The notes beneath the pieces were generated by a model that made no database searches, was not told the origin of the DNA, and was given only the letters and a program-made list of their open reading frames with translations. Of a DNA stretch of 6,330 bases, positions 1 to 5,871 are shown piece by piece; the stretch's first letter is position 1, and every line of letters starts with the position of its first letter. Origin of the DNA: an uncultured Lachnospiraceae bacterium. Lineage in GTDB: Bacteria > Bacillota > Clostridia > Lachnospirales > Lachnospiraceae. The stretch covers positions 1 to 6,330 of the forward strand of contig CACXGR010000194.1 in the NCBI GenBank assembly GCA_902767235.1, written 5' to 3'. Made by a program: the position numbers and the translations under genes.

Positions 1-748
1 CAGCATCCAGCTTGAGGACGGAGTAGGGCACGACGTTGCCGCTGTTCGGAAGTCCCGCGAGGATGCTCTGTGTGAAGTTCCAGCCCGAGTGTGCGGCCAT
101 GGCCATCCACAGACTGTCAAAATAGTAAACCATTGCACTGAAGAGAAATCCGGTCACTGCGAGGTCCACGAGCGCCATCGGTGATATGCCGTTGTTCCCG
201 AGATGGATCGCCGCAAAGAACACCGAGTTGATGAGCACAGCCAGCCAGAACTTGCCTCTGTAAGTTCGCAGTACTCTCTGGTAGACGAAGGCACGGCAGA
301 CCATTTCCTCTGCCGCTGACTGAATAAACACTGCAATGAACAGGATGATAAAAGGTATCGGCTCGAACCTGTCAAAGTACAGCTTAATATCTCCGTGCAT
401 CCACGCCATCAGGATACATGCGCCGTTCATTCCGATTCCGATCAGGTAGCCGATCAGAAGATTCAAGGCATTGTTGCCCTTGCATCCGGTTCCGTACGCT
501 TTGAACAGGGAACGGTTTCTCTTGATGAGTCCGTTTAAAAAGAGTACGAGCCATATTCCGGCGAATATAAAATAAAGGCCCGCTGTGGTGCCGAGGTCCG
601 TATGCTGTGCGCCTGATAGCAGATAGACAATTCCGCCGATGATCTGCCCGATCGTGATCAGCGCGTAAGCCAGTATGCAGGTCCAGATCGCGGAATCAAA
701 AATGATCTGCGGGATCGACTTTTTGACTTGTTGTTCGTTGTTTTCCAT
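1..748 (-). CDS. CPBP-family intramembrane metalloprotease (CAAX protease/Abi), C-terminus cut by window edge
   Basis: Reading the minus strand from the ATG at 748 gives 249 open codons to the left edge, beginning MENNEQQVKKSIPQ, with no stop. The three signature motifs of the CPBP (Abi/CAAX protease) family are present in order: EEMVCR at residues 147-152 (the EExxxR glutamate pair), FAAIH at 178-182 and HSGWN at 220-224. The glutamates and histidines are the expected metal and catalytic residues of this membrane-embedded protease. Hydrophobic stretches at about 17-44, 55-78, 94-116, 130-146, 166-183 and 190-212 fit a multi-pass membrane protein. The start is supported by GAGGA at 756-760, seven bases upstream; the nearby ATG at 751-753 is out of frame. 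Members of this family act in prenyl-protein processing, bacteriocin self-immunity or regulatory proteolysis, and nothing here tells which. Almost all of the conserved core is present; only the C-terminal tail is missing. Confidence 0.9.
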   Translation of the reverse strand, partial: MENNEQQVKKSIPQIIFDSAIWTCILAYALITIGQIIGGIVYLLSGAQHTDLGTTAGLYFIFAGIWLVLFLNGLIKRNRSLFKAYGTGCKGNNALNLLIGYLIGIGMNGACILMAWMHGDIKLYFDRFEPIPFIILFIAVFIQSAAEEMVCRAFVYQRVLRTYRGKFWLAVLINSVFFAAIHLGNNGISPMALVDLAVTGFLFSAMVYYFDSLWMAMAAHSGWNFTQSILAGLPNSGNVVPYSVLKLDA

Positions 749-788
749 AACATGATCCTCTATTTCTATTTGTTGCTTTGCTCTTATT

Positions 789-816
789 TCTGTATTAGTA
801 TACGCTTTGCTGTCAA
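789..816 (-). promoter_or_regulatory. possible promoter of the CPBP protease gene
   Basis: On the minus strand a perfect -35 hexamer TTGACA lies at 811-816. Sixteen bases further on is only a poor -10 match (TACAGA, 789-794). A better -10 (TATACT, 797-802) lies too close to that -35 to be its partner and would need the weak hexamer ATGTAC (820-825) instead. The region is AT-rich and correctly placed, about 40-70 bases before the ATG at 748, so a promoter here is likely, but the exact pair is unresolved. Confidence 0.35.
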
Positions 817-835
817 GTTGTACATGGCGGTTTTT

Positions 836-913
836 AAACGACCTTAAAGTTAGTTTATACCCACCTGGGGTCAAACGACCTTTAAGGTCATGTGACAAAG
901 GTCATCTGACAAA
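836..913. repeat. array of direct and inverted GACCTT/AAGGTC elements upstream of the CPBP gene
   Basis: Within 78 bases there are: an identical 10-mer AAACGACCTT at 836-845 and 873-882; a dyad GACCTT-T-AAGGTC at 877-889; a shorter overlapping dyad GGTC-AAAC-GACC at 869-880; and two abutting 14-base units, AAGGTCATGTGACA (884-897) and AAGGTCATCTGACA (898-911), which differ at one position. The array lies 90-165 bases upstream of the protease start and just upstream of the candidate promoter, so it fits an operator for a DNA-binding regulator. That role is inference. A structured leader is less likely, because most of it is upstream of the probable transcription start. Confidence 0.6.
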
Positions 914-915
914 CG

Positions 916-958
916 AAAAAAGCCGCGCAGCGGGGCAATCCTCACTGCGCGGCTTTTT
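916..958 (-). terminator. intrinsic terminator of the enoate reductase gene, symmetric enough to work both ways
   Basis: GCCGCGCAG (922-930) pairs perfectly with CTGCGCGGC (945-953). The inner bases GGGG (932-935) and CCTC (940-943) can extend the stem, with one G-T pair, to a CAAT loop. On the minus strand the hairpin is followed by six T (the A run 916-921), and on the plus strand by five T (954-958). It lies about 70 bases past the stop of the minus-strand reductase, so its main job is to end that transcript before the protease gene. Confidence 0.93.
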
Positions 959-982
959 ATAATATCCGATGATTCGATGACC

Positions 983-1008
983 GAAGATCTGCTAAATCGA
1001 AGATCTTC
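983..1008. repeat. small perfect hairpin between the reductase stop and its terminator
   Basis: GAAGATCT (983-990) pairs with AGATCTTC (1001-1008) across a 10-base loop. The right arm is also part of a self-complementary 10-mer GAAGATCTTC (999-1008), and CGAAGATCT occurs twice (982-990 and 998-1006). There is no T tract after the stem, so it is not a second terminator. It may be a 3' UTR stabilising hairpin; its function is unknown. Confidence 0.4.
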
Positions 1009-1026
1009 TGATTAAGACAGGTATTC

Positions 1027-3042
1027 TCAGTCGATGAAGCCCATTCTCTCGAGTGTGCCCAGAACCTGATGGCGTCCCGCCCATGTGCCGTCGATGATCC
1101 TTCTTGCGAGGACGGAGTCACCGATGTTGATGAGCTCGGTTGCGGGAAGGCTGTCAGCGAGAGCGGTCAGATCAGCGAGCACAGGTGCGTTCGCACGCAT
1201 GCCGAGGCAGATGAAGCCGAGATCGAAAGGCATCTCTACGATCTCACCCTCCGGTGTCTTGACGACAAAGGAGTGAGGACGCACTTCCTGAAGTGCTGTT
1301 TTGGTCAGCTGATGAACGCCGTGCTTCACCATGCAGGCAGTGGTGCTTGCCTTGGAGGAAGCATCCAGTCCGTTGCCGATGATGGGCATCATCTCGATGA
1401 TGGAGACGTCAGCGCCCTTGGGTGCAAAGAATTCGACAACATCCAGACCGACAGCGCCGCCGCCGATGACGATGACCTTCTTGCCTTCGAAGCTCTCCGG
1501 ACACTCTTTCTTCTCAATCTTCTCGATCAGGTCGAAGACAGTGTAGACATCCGCATCTGCGTTGTTCAGGCAGTCATGCAGGCCCTTGATCGGAGGCAGG
1601 AGCGCGACGGAACCGGTGCTGTTGACGATCAGATCGGGCTGCAGGGAAGCGACCAGATCTGCGGTGGCGTCGGTGCCGGTCATGATTTTCAGGTTGTCAA
1701 GATGCTCTGCGCGATAGATCAGATACTTGGGAAGATCATACAGTCTCTTCTTATCCGGGATCTTGGAGATCTCTGTGGACAGACCGCCGAGATACTCTTT
1801 TTTCTCAATAAGTGTTACGTCACAGCCGACTTCCGCTGCTGTGCAGGCCGCCTCGAGACCGGCGGTACCGCCGCCGACAACGACTACCTTGCAGGGCTTG
1901 TTGATCGGGTGTTTCTTGTATTCTTCGCCGTTGATGATGTCAGGGTTGACCGTGCAGCGAAGCGGGCGATTGCCGCCGATACGGTTTCCGACACAGCCGA
2001 TGTTGCAGGAGATGCACTTACGGATGGTGTTGACGTCGCCGTATTTAGCCTTGTTGCACCACTCGGGATCTGCGATCAGGCCGCGGCCGATACCGATGAG
2101 ATCAGCGGTGCCGTTTGCAATGATATCCTCAGCGACCTGGGGATCGCGGATATTGCCGATCGCGATGCAGGGCTTGTGGAACTTGTCCTGAACGGCCTTT
2201 GCCATATATGCTCTCCAGCCGTCCGGGAGCCAGTTGGCGTCGATCTGATACTGGATCGTGGGGTTCAGAGCGGAAGAGGTATCGAACATATCCACTTCGT
2301 CATTCAGGAACTCCAGATACTCCAGTGTATCCTCTACATGGTTTCCGGGATCGACGAGCTCATCGACTGACAGGCGCAGGGAGATCGGCATTCTGGGGCC
2401 GACTGCCTTGCGGACTTCATCGATGACCATGCGGCAGAAGCGGGAACGGTTCTCTGCGGATCCGCCGAACTCATCCGTGCGGTCATTCATGGAAGGGGAG
2501 AGGAACTGGCTGATCAGGTAGGAGTGGCCTGCATGGATCTCGACCATGTCAAAACCTGCGATCTGCGCTCTTCTGGCTGCTGCGCCGTAATCCTTTGCAA
2601 TGCTTTCCAGCTCTTCTTTGGAAAGAGGGCGAGGGATCTCTCCGCCGGGCTTGGAAGGAAGCGTGGAGGCGGAGACGGGCTGCATGCCGATCCTTGAACT
2701 CATGGCAGAAGCACCGGCGTGATTGATCTGAACGCCTACCTTGCCGCCGTATTTGTGAACCGCTTCTGTCAGATTCAGAAGACGGGGAATGTAGCAGTCC
2801 TTATCCATACGGAGCTGTGTTGTGCCGTTGGATCCTTCCGGATACTTCACACAGACATTCTCGACAATGATCAGTCCAGTGCCGCCCCGAGCTCTTTTCT
2901 CATAATACTTGATGTGCTCGTCAGTGAGTTCCCCTGTATGACCGGCGAGATCGCTGCCCATGGGCATCATAACAACGCGGTTCGGCAGCGTCATGCCGCG
3001 GATGGTGATCGGACTGAAGAGATTCTTGAAATTGTTGCGCAT
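1027..3042 (-). CDS. NADH-dependent flavin/Fe-S enoate reductase (Old Yellow Enzyme, 2-enoate / 2,4-dienoyl-CoA reductase type)
   Basis: This 671-residue protein has the full architecture of large clostridial enoate reductases (FadH, 2-enoate reductase, BaiH/BaiCD relatives), which reduce an activated C=C bond with NAD(P)H through FAD, a 4Fe-4S cluster and FMN. Residues 1 to about 350 form the FMN-binding TIM barrel, with QINHAG (105-110), a substrate-site segment HAGHSYLISQFLSP (170-183) and GIGR (317-320) for the FMN phosphate. Tyr175 sits where FadH-type enzymes carry their catalytic tyrosine. Four cysteines for the cluster are at 343, 346, 350 and 363. Two Rossmann dinucleotide motifs follow, VVVVGGGTAG (386-395) and VIVIGGGAVG (523-532), and a late FAD motif INIGDS (638-643). 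The length is normal and nothing is broken. The start is fixed by GGAGGT at 3048-3053, five bases before the ATG. It appears monocistronic, between its own promoter and terminator. The substrate is unknown: candidates are cinnamate-type acids, enoates, enoyl-CoA or bile-acid intermediates. It lacks the HGDR motif I associate with bilirubin reductase BilR. Confidence 0.95.
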   Translation of the reverse strand: MRNNFKNLFSPITIRGMTLPNRVVMMPMGSDLAGHTGELTDEHIKYYEKRARGGTGLIIVENVCVKYPEGSNGTTQLRMDKDCYIPRLLNLTEAVHKYGGKVGVQINHAGASAMSSRIGMQPVSASTLPSKPGGEIPRPLSKEELESIAKDYGAAARRAQIAGFDMVEIHAGHSYLISQFLSPSMNDRTDEFGGSAENRSRFCRMVIDEVRKAVGPRMPISLRLSVDELVDPGNHVEDTLEYLEFLNDEVDMFDTSSALNPTIQYQIDANWLPDGWRAYMAKAVQDKFHKPCIAIGNIRDPQVAEDIIANGTADLIGIGRGLIADPEWCNKAKYGDVNTIRKCISCNIGCVGNRIGGNRPLRCTVNPDIINGEEYKKHPINKPCKVVVVGGGTAGLEAACTAAEVGCDVTLIEKKEYLGGLSTEISKIPDKKRLYDLPKYLIYRAEHLDNLKIMTGTDATADLVASLQPDLIVNSTGSVALLPPIKGLHDCLNNADADVYTVFDLIEKIEKKECPESFEGKKVIVIGGGAVGLDVVEFFAPKGADVSIIEMMPIIGNGLDASSKASTTACMVKHGVHQLTKTALQEVRPHSFVVKTPEGEIVEMPFDLGFICLGMRANAPVLADLTALADSLPATELINIGDSVLARRIIDGTWAGRHQVLGTLERMGFID

Positions 3043-3102
3043 GTAACACCTCCAAATAATATAATTGAATACCCTAGTTTATAGGTTTTGGTTTATTATT
3101 TT

Positions 3103-3131
3103 ATTATATATTTTTTTGACAGTGAAAACAA
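3103..3131 (-). promoter_or_regulatory. probable sigma-A promoter of the enoate reductase gene
   Basis: On the minus strand TTGTTT (3126-3131) is followed after exactly 17 bases by a perfect -10 TATAAT (3103-3108). Transcription would start near 3096 and give a leader of about 54 bases with GGAGGT just before the ATG. The -35 is weak but the -10 and spacing are ideal. The surrounding 3043-3149 gap is very AT-rich and also serves the divergent lipoprotein gene. A short imperfect dyad CCTA-GTTTA-TAGG (3073-3085) lies just downstream of the start point and is too weak to call an operator. Confidence 0.6.
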
Positions 3132-3149
3132 CTTGATGGAGGCACGAAT

Positions 3150-4469
3150 ATGTATGGAGAGAGAAAACACCCCTTGCTGATTCTGCTGCTTTCGGCCGCT
3201 ATGGTATGCCTCATGGCGGGATGCGGCCAAAAGACTCAGGGCAGACCGGAAGCGGCAGCCGGGAGTACTGCGACGGTGCAGGCCGATGCCGCGGCAGCAA
3301 AGAAGACCGGCACCGAATCAGCGGCGACGTATGAAAAAGCCGGCGAATATCTGTTTTCTTATTATGGCATTGAGCCGGATCAGGAGATCACGCTTAAGAG
3401 CGTAAACGAAATGATAGCAGCGCTCGGGGGTGAGCCGATCACCGGGGATGCGCTGTCTGACGGCGCTGTGATCAAAGCCGGCATTAAGCTCGCGGGACTC
3501 GACGAACTGGCACAGAGCTACCTCAATGAGGCCGCACCCGACAAAGCGGCGAAGGTGCTGGAGGCGGACGGTATTTTGACGGAAGAAGCGTATATGCCGT
3601 ATGTGGCCTGTGCTGCGGACCTGGGCTTATATGCAAAAGACCGCCCCTTCGACATCAGGGTGTTCCTGTACCGCTGTATGGAAATCGCGGGAAAAGGGCG
3701 TCATTATCTGGGCCGGCTCTCGGATGATGACCTGATGGAAGAAATGCAAATGGTGCTGGACAGCATGAGCATTTTTGAGAACCGGGAGCTGGAGGATCTG
3801 GGGACGGAACTGGTCCTGGACGGAATAGTCACGGGATACGGTCTGAAATATGCCGGCTGCGAAGCCCGCTTTTTGGATCCCTATACGATCAAGTACAGCC
3901 ACAGCGATTATCAGCACGCCGTGCAGCTGGCCGGGCTTTTGCGCAGTGAGGGAATGGACGGCTATGTCCAGCTTGAGCCCAAGGTCTCCGTCTATGAGTA
4001 CCTGAAGGAATGGGGAACGCCTCCCGCCCCCTCTCCGACATATGCGGTTCAGAAGACAGAGAACGGGCGCTATCTCTGCTACAGCATTGAATATGATCTG
4101 ATGATCGAATTTGACAGCGCGGAGGATAAGGAAAAGTTCCACGACATGATCGAGAACTATGCCAAAAAATATGATGACAGAGTCGATGAGAATGGAAATC
4201 CTACCGCAAAGCTCCTCACGGAGTCATGGTGGCAGCCGCTGTACAGTTCTGCCGTACCTGTAAGGAATGAGGAATTTAAGGAGATGATCGACAACGTGGT
4301 CTATGACAAAACAGGGAAGTACTCGATCCATACATTTACGCTGCCCGAAGGGACTTCCGCTGTCACAGATAAGGTCGCTGAGGCCGCGCCGGAACTTGAA
4401 ATGAGTCCGTTTAAAGTTTACGTCAACCCGGCATTTTTCCGATACGTGACCGGTACGGATCATCAGTAA
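3150..4469 (+). CDS. secreted lipoprotein of unknown function
   Basis: The 439-residue product starts MYGERKHPLL, followed by a hydrophobic segment and a lipobox-like LMAGC at residues 21-25, with Cys25 the likely lipidated residue; Met at -3 is a little unusual. An Ala/Thr/Lys-rich low-complexity tether covers about 26-58, so the folded part should sit outside the membrane. Residues about 80-180 are helical-looking, with the phrase AYMPYVACAADLGLYAKDRPFDIRVFLYR faintly recalling the pattern of S-layer homology repeats, but without their conserved core. The rest is mixed and acidic, with aromatic patches such as ESWWQPLY (358-365). I recognise no catalytic motif and no named family. The start is supported by GGAGG (3138-3142), seven bases upstream. 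It is divergent from the enoate reductase and ends only 20 bases before the -35 of the thiamine promoter, without a terminator of its own. The gene is well supported, its role is not. Confidence 0.9.
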   Translation: MYGERKHPLLILLLSAAMVCLMAGCGQKTQGRPEAAAGSTATVQADAAAAKKTGTESAATYEKAGEYLFSYYGIEPDQEITLKSVNEMIAALGGEPITGDALSDGAVIKAGIKLAGLDELAQSYLNEAAPDKAAKVLEADGILTEEAYMPYVACAADLGLYAKDRPFDIRVFLYRCMEIAGKGRHYLGRLSDDDLMEEMQMVLDSMSIFENRELEDLGTELVLDGIVTGYGLKYAGCEARFLDPYTIKYSHSDYQHAVQLAGLLRSEGMDGYVQLEPKVSVYEYLKEWGTPPAPSPTYAVQKTENGRYLCYSIEYDLMIEFDSAEDKEKFHDMIENYAKKYDDRVDENGNPTAKLLTESWWQPLYSSAVPVRNEEFKEMIDNVVYDKTGKYSIHTFTLPEGTSAVTDKVAEAAPELEMSPFKVYVNPAFFRYVTGTDHQ

Positions 4470-4489
4470 GCGCTTGCTTTGACTCAGAC

Positions 4490-4518
4490 TTGACATTCAC
4501 ATCCTGTAAACTTATTAT
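4490..4518 (+). promoter_or_regulatory. sigma-A promoter of the TPP-riboswitch thiamine operon
   Basis: A perfect -35 TTGACA (4490-4495), a 17-base spacer and -10 TATTAT (4513-4518, five of six matches) stand immediately upstream of the riboswitch. Transcription should begin around 4525, so the aptamer would be close to the 5' end of the RNA. This is the best promoter in the window. Confidence 0.85.
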
Positions 4519-4535
4519 AAAGAATAGTTGAATAC

Positions 4536-4620
4536 GTACTGGGGGAGCTTTTTGCTGAGAGTGCGGCGCATGCTGCAGACCCTTTAACCTGATCCGGGTA
4601 ATGCCGGCGTAGGGAAAGGT
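4536..4620 (+). ncRNA. TPP (THI element) riboswitch aptamer
   Basis: The conserved THI-box sequence blocks occur in the right order and spacing: the GGGG strand (4541-4545), CTGAGA (4555-4560), a variable stem TGCGGC-GCAT-GCTGCA (4562-4577), ACCCTT (4579-4584), AACCTGATC (4586-4594), the CCGG...CCGG stem around GTAATG (4594-4607) and GCGTAGGGAA (4608-4616). The CTGAGA segment belongs to the pocket for the pyrimidine ring, and the second arm holds the pyrophosphate. The closing P1 helix is weak by eye: a possible distal pairing is TTGAATAC (4528-4535) with 4627-4636, with a GG bulge. It controls the thiamine-binding protein and transporter genes downstream. Confidence 0.97.
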
Positions 4621-4649
4621 TTATTTGTGTTGGCAATTTGGGCTTTTCC
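4613..4649 (+). promoter_or_regulatory. antiterminator helix of the TPP riboswitch
   Basis: GGAAAGGTT (4613-4621), whose first bases belong to the conserved GTAGGGAA end of the aptamer, can pair over nine contiguous positions (three of them G-U) with GGCTTTTCC (4641-4649), the 5' arm of the terminator. The two structures exclude each other. Without TPP this helix would block the terminator; with TPP the aptamer holds the 4613-4616 bases and frees the terminator arm. The pairing is seen in the sequence, the switching is inferred from known TPP riboswitches. Confidence 0.65.
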
Positions 4650-4674
4650 TGCAGGGGAAAAGCCCTATTCTTTT
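4640..4674 (+). terminator. riboswitch-controlled intrinsic terminator (attenuator)
   Basis: GGGCTTTTCC (4640-4649) pairs perfectly with GGAAAAGCCC (4656-4665) across the six-base loop TGCAGG, and is followed by the T-rich tail TATTCTTTT (4666-4674). It lies 20 bases after the aptamer and 56 bases before the first start codon, the standard layout for a TPP riboswitch acting by premature termination. It may also stop read-through from the lipoprotein gene upstream. Confidence 0.92.
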
Positions 4675-4729
4675 GAAGGACATTCCCGCAGGATGCTTCC
4701 GGCAGTCATTTTAACAGGAGGAGAATGAA

Positions 4730-5032
4730 ATGAACGCAAATGTGGCAATTCAGGTACTGCCTTCCGTACTGGAAGACGAAGAGATCGTCAGGATCGTTGA
4801 CGAGGTGATCGACTATATTAAGAGCACCGGTGTGACGTATTATGTCGGTCCTTGTGAGACCGCGATGGAAGGCGACTACGAAGAACTGATGGAGATCGTC
4901 AGGCAGTGCCAGTATATCGCGATCAAGGCGGGCGCACCTTCCGTGATGAGTTATGTTAAGATCACCTATAAGCCGGAAGGGGAAAAGCTTACGATCGAGC
5001 GGAAGACGGCAAAACATCATATGAACGATTAA
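4730..5032 (+). CDS. thiamine-binding protein, MTH1187/YkoF family (DUF77), single domain
   Basis: The product is 100 residues, the usual length for a single ferredoxin-like domain of the MTH1187 family; YkoF of Bacillus has two such domains and binds thiamine and its pyrimidine part. The family pattern is visible: an N-terminal strand MNANVAIQVLPSV, a helix after it (residues about 16-32), the strand TGVTYYVGPCETAMEGDYEEL (33-53) with the typical G-P-x-x-T-x-x-E-G-D turn, a helix and a final strand MSYVKITYKP (73-82). There is no signal peptide or membrane segment, so it is cytoplasmic. The start is fixed by AGGAGG (4716-4721), eight bases upstream; an ATG at 4725 is out of frame. It is the first gene after the riboswitch and 11 bases before the permease, so it most likely binds a thiamine-related ligand for this transporter. 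Its exact role, carrier or sensor, is not known. Confidence 0.9.
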   Translation: MNANVAIQVLPSVLEDEEIVRIVDEVIDYIKSTGVTYYVGPCETAMEGDYEELMEIVRQCQYIAIKAGAPSVMSYVKITYKPEGEKLTIERKTAKHHMND

Positions 5033-5043
5033 CAAGGCGGAAT

Positions 5044-5856
5044 ATGAGCAATCGAGAGCCGGCAGGCAAAAAATCAACATATAGAAAGCATATGAACACC
5101 CGGAAGGCGGCAGATATCCTGACACCGCTGGCCTTTATCGCTGCGGCACTGGTCATCTGGCAGTTCGTCAGCATGTCCGGCATCGTGCCGAACTACATGC
5201 TGCCGTCCCCCACGCAGGTCGTGCGCGCGCTGATCGCTGACTTCCCGCTGCTTATGCAGCACAGCCGGGCGACCCTGACCGAGGCCGGCCTTGGACTTGT
5301 GTTCGGCGTGGCGCTGGGCTTTACGGCAGCGGCTCTGATGGATACGTTTCCCCTCGCGAGACGCGGCCTGTATCCGATCCTGGTGATCACACAGACGATT
5401 CCGCCGGTCGCCATCGCGCCGCTCTTGATCCTGTGGTTCTCCTACGGGATTGCGCCGAAGGTCGTGCTGGTGGTGCTGGTCTCCTTTTTCCCGCTGGCGG
5501 TGGGACTGCTTGAAGGGTTCCAGTCCGTGGACGAGGACATGATCCGGCTTATGAAGTCCATGAAGGCGACCCGCTGGCAGATCTTCCGGCATGTGAAAAT
5601 GCCGGCTGCCATGGGACAATTCTTTGCCGGGCTCAAGATCGCCGTATCCTATTCCGTGGTCGGCGCCGTGATCGCCGAATGGCTGGGCGGCTTTGAAGGT
5701 CTCGGCGTGTACATGACACGAGTCAAAAAAGCGTACAGCTACGACAAGATGTTCGCAGTGATCATAATGGTCTCCACACTGAGCCTTCTTTTGATGGCGC
5801 TGGTCAGGATCCTGCAGAAAAAGTGTATGCCCTGGGCATATCTCAATGAAAAGTAA
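5044..5856 (+). CDS. thiX: ABC transporter permease, ThiX-like (thiamine precursor uptake)
   Basis: This 270-residue protein belongs to the TauC/SsuC/ThiX group of binding-protein-dependent permeases. It has about six membrane segments (roughly 24-45, 80-100, 108-132, 137-157, 192-214, 235-256). Group hallmarks are YMLPSPTQV (51-59) and TIPPVAIAPLLILWF (118-132), and the cytoplasmic EAA-type loop at about 158-188 (VDEDMIRLMKSMKATRWQIF...MP), which docks on the ATPase. The same group also carries taurine, sulfonate and nitrate, so the assignment to a pyrimidine or thiamine precursor rests on the TPP riboswitch, the thiamine-binding protein before it and the NMT1-type binding protein after it. 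The start at 5044 has a modest AGG/GCGG site at 5034-5040. An internal Met17 (5092) is possible but has no good ribosome site. The gene is intact. Confidence 0.9.
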   Translation: MSNREPAGKKSTYRKHMNTRKAADILTPLAFIAAALVIWQFVSMSGIVPNYMLPSPTQVVRALIADFPLLMQHSRATLTEAGLGLVFGVALGFTAAALMDTFPLARRGLYPILVITQTIPPVAIAPLLILWFSYGIAPKVVLVVLVSFFPLAVGLLEGFQSVDEDMIRLMKSMKATRWQIFRHVKMPAAMGQFFAGLKIAVSYSVVGAVIAEWLGGFEGLGVYMTRVKKAYSYDKMFAVIIMVSTLSLLLMALVRILQKKCMPWAYLNEK

Positions 5857-5871
5857 CAGAAGGAGAATACA

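Noticed and set aside
154..375. A 73-codon minus-strand frame inside the protease gene
   Set aside because: It is an out-of-frame reading of the CPBP gene, Ser/Arg-rich and without homology-like features. The long frame from 748 carries all three protease motifs.
836..913. The repeat array as a CRISPR array or mobile-element end
   Set aside because: The units abut or overlap without spacers of constant length, and there is no cas gene, transposase or target-site duplication nearby.
1069..2370. A 433-codon plus-strand open frame opposite the enoate reductase
   Set aside because: It is a shadow of the reductase: the minus-strand protein has complete cofactor motifs, a ribosome site, a promoter and a terminator, while the plus-strand frame has an Asp/Leu/Val-rich composition, no recognisable domain and no ribosome site at its start.
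1027..3042. The reductase as a bilirubin reductase (BilR)
   Set aside because: The active-site stretch reads HAGHSY rather than the HGDR motif associated with BilR, so a general enoate reductase call is safer.
3073..3085. CCTA-GTTTA-TAGG dyad in the divergent promoter region as an operator
   Set aside because: Only four base pairs per arm in an AT-rich stretch, which is not distinguishable from chance.
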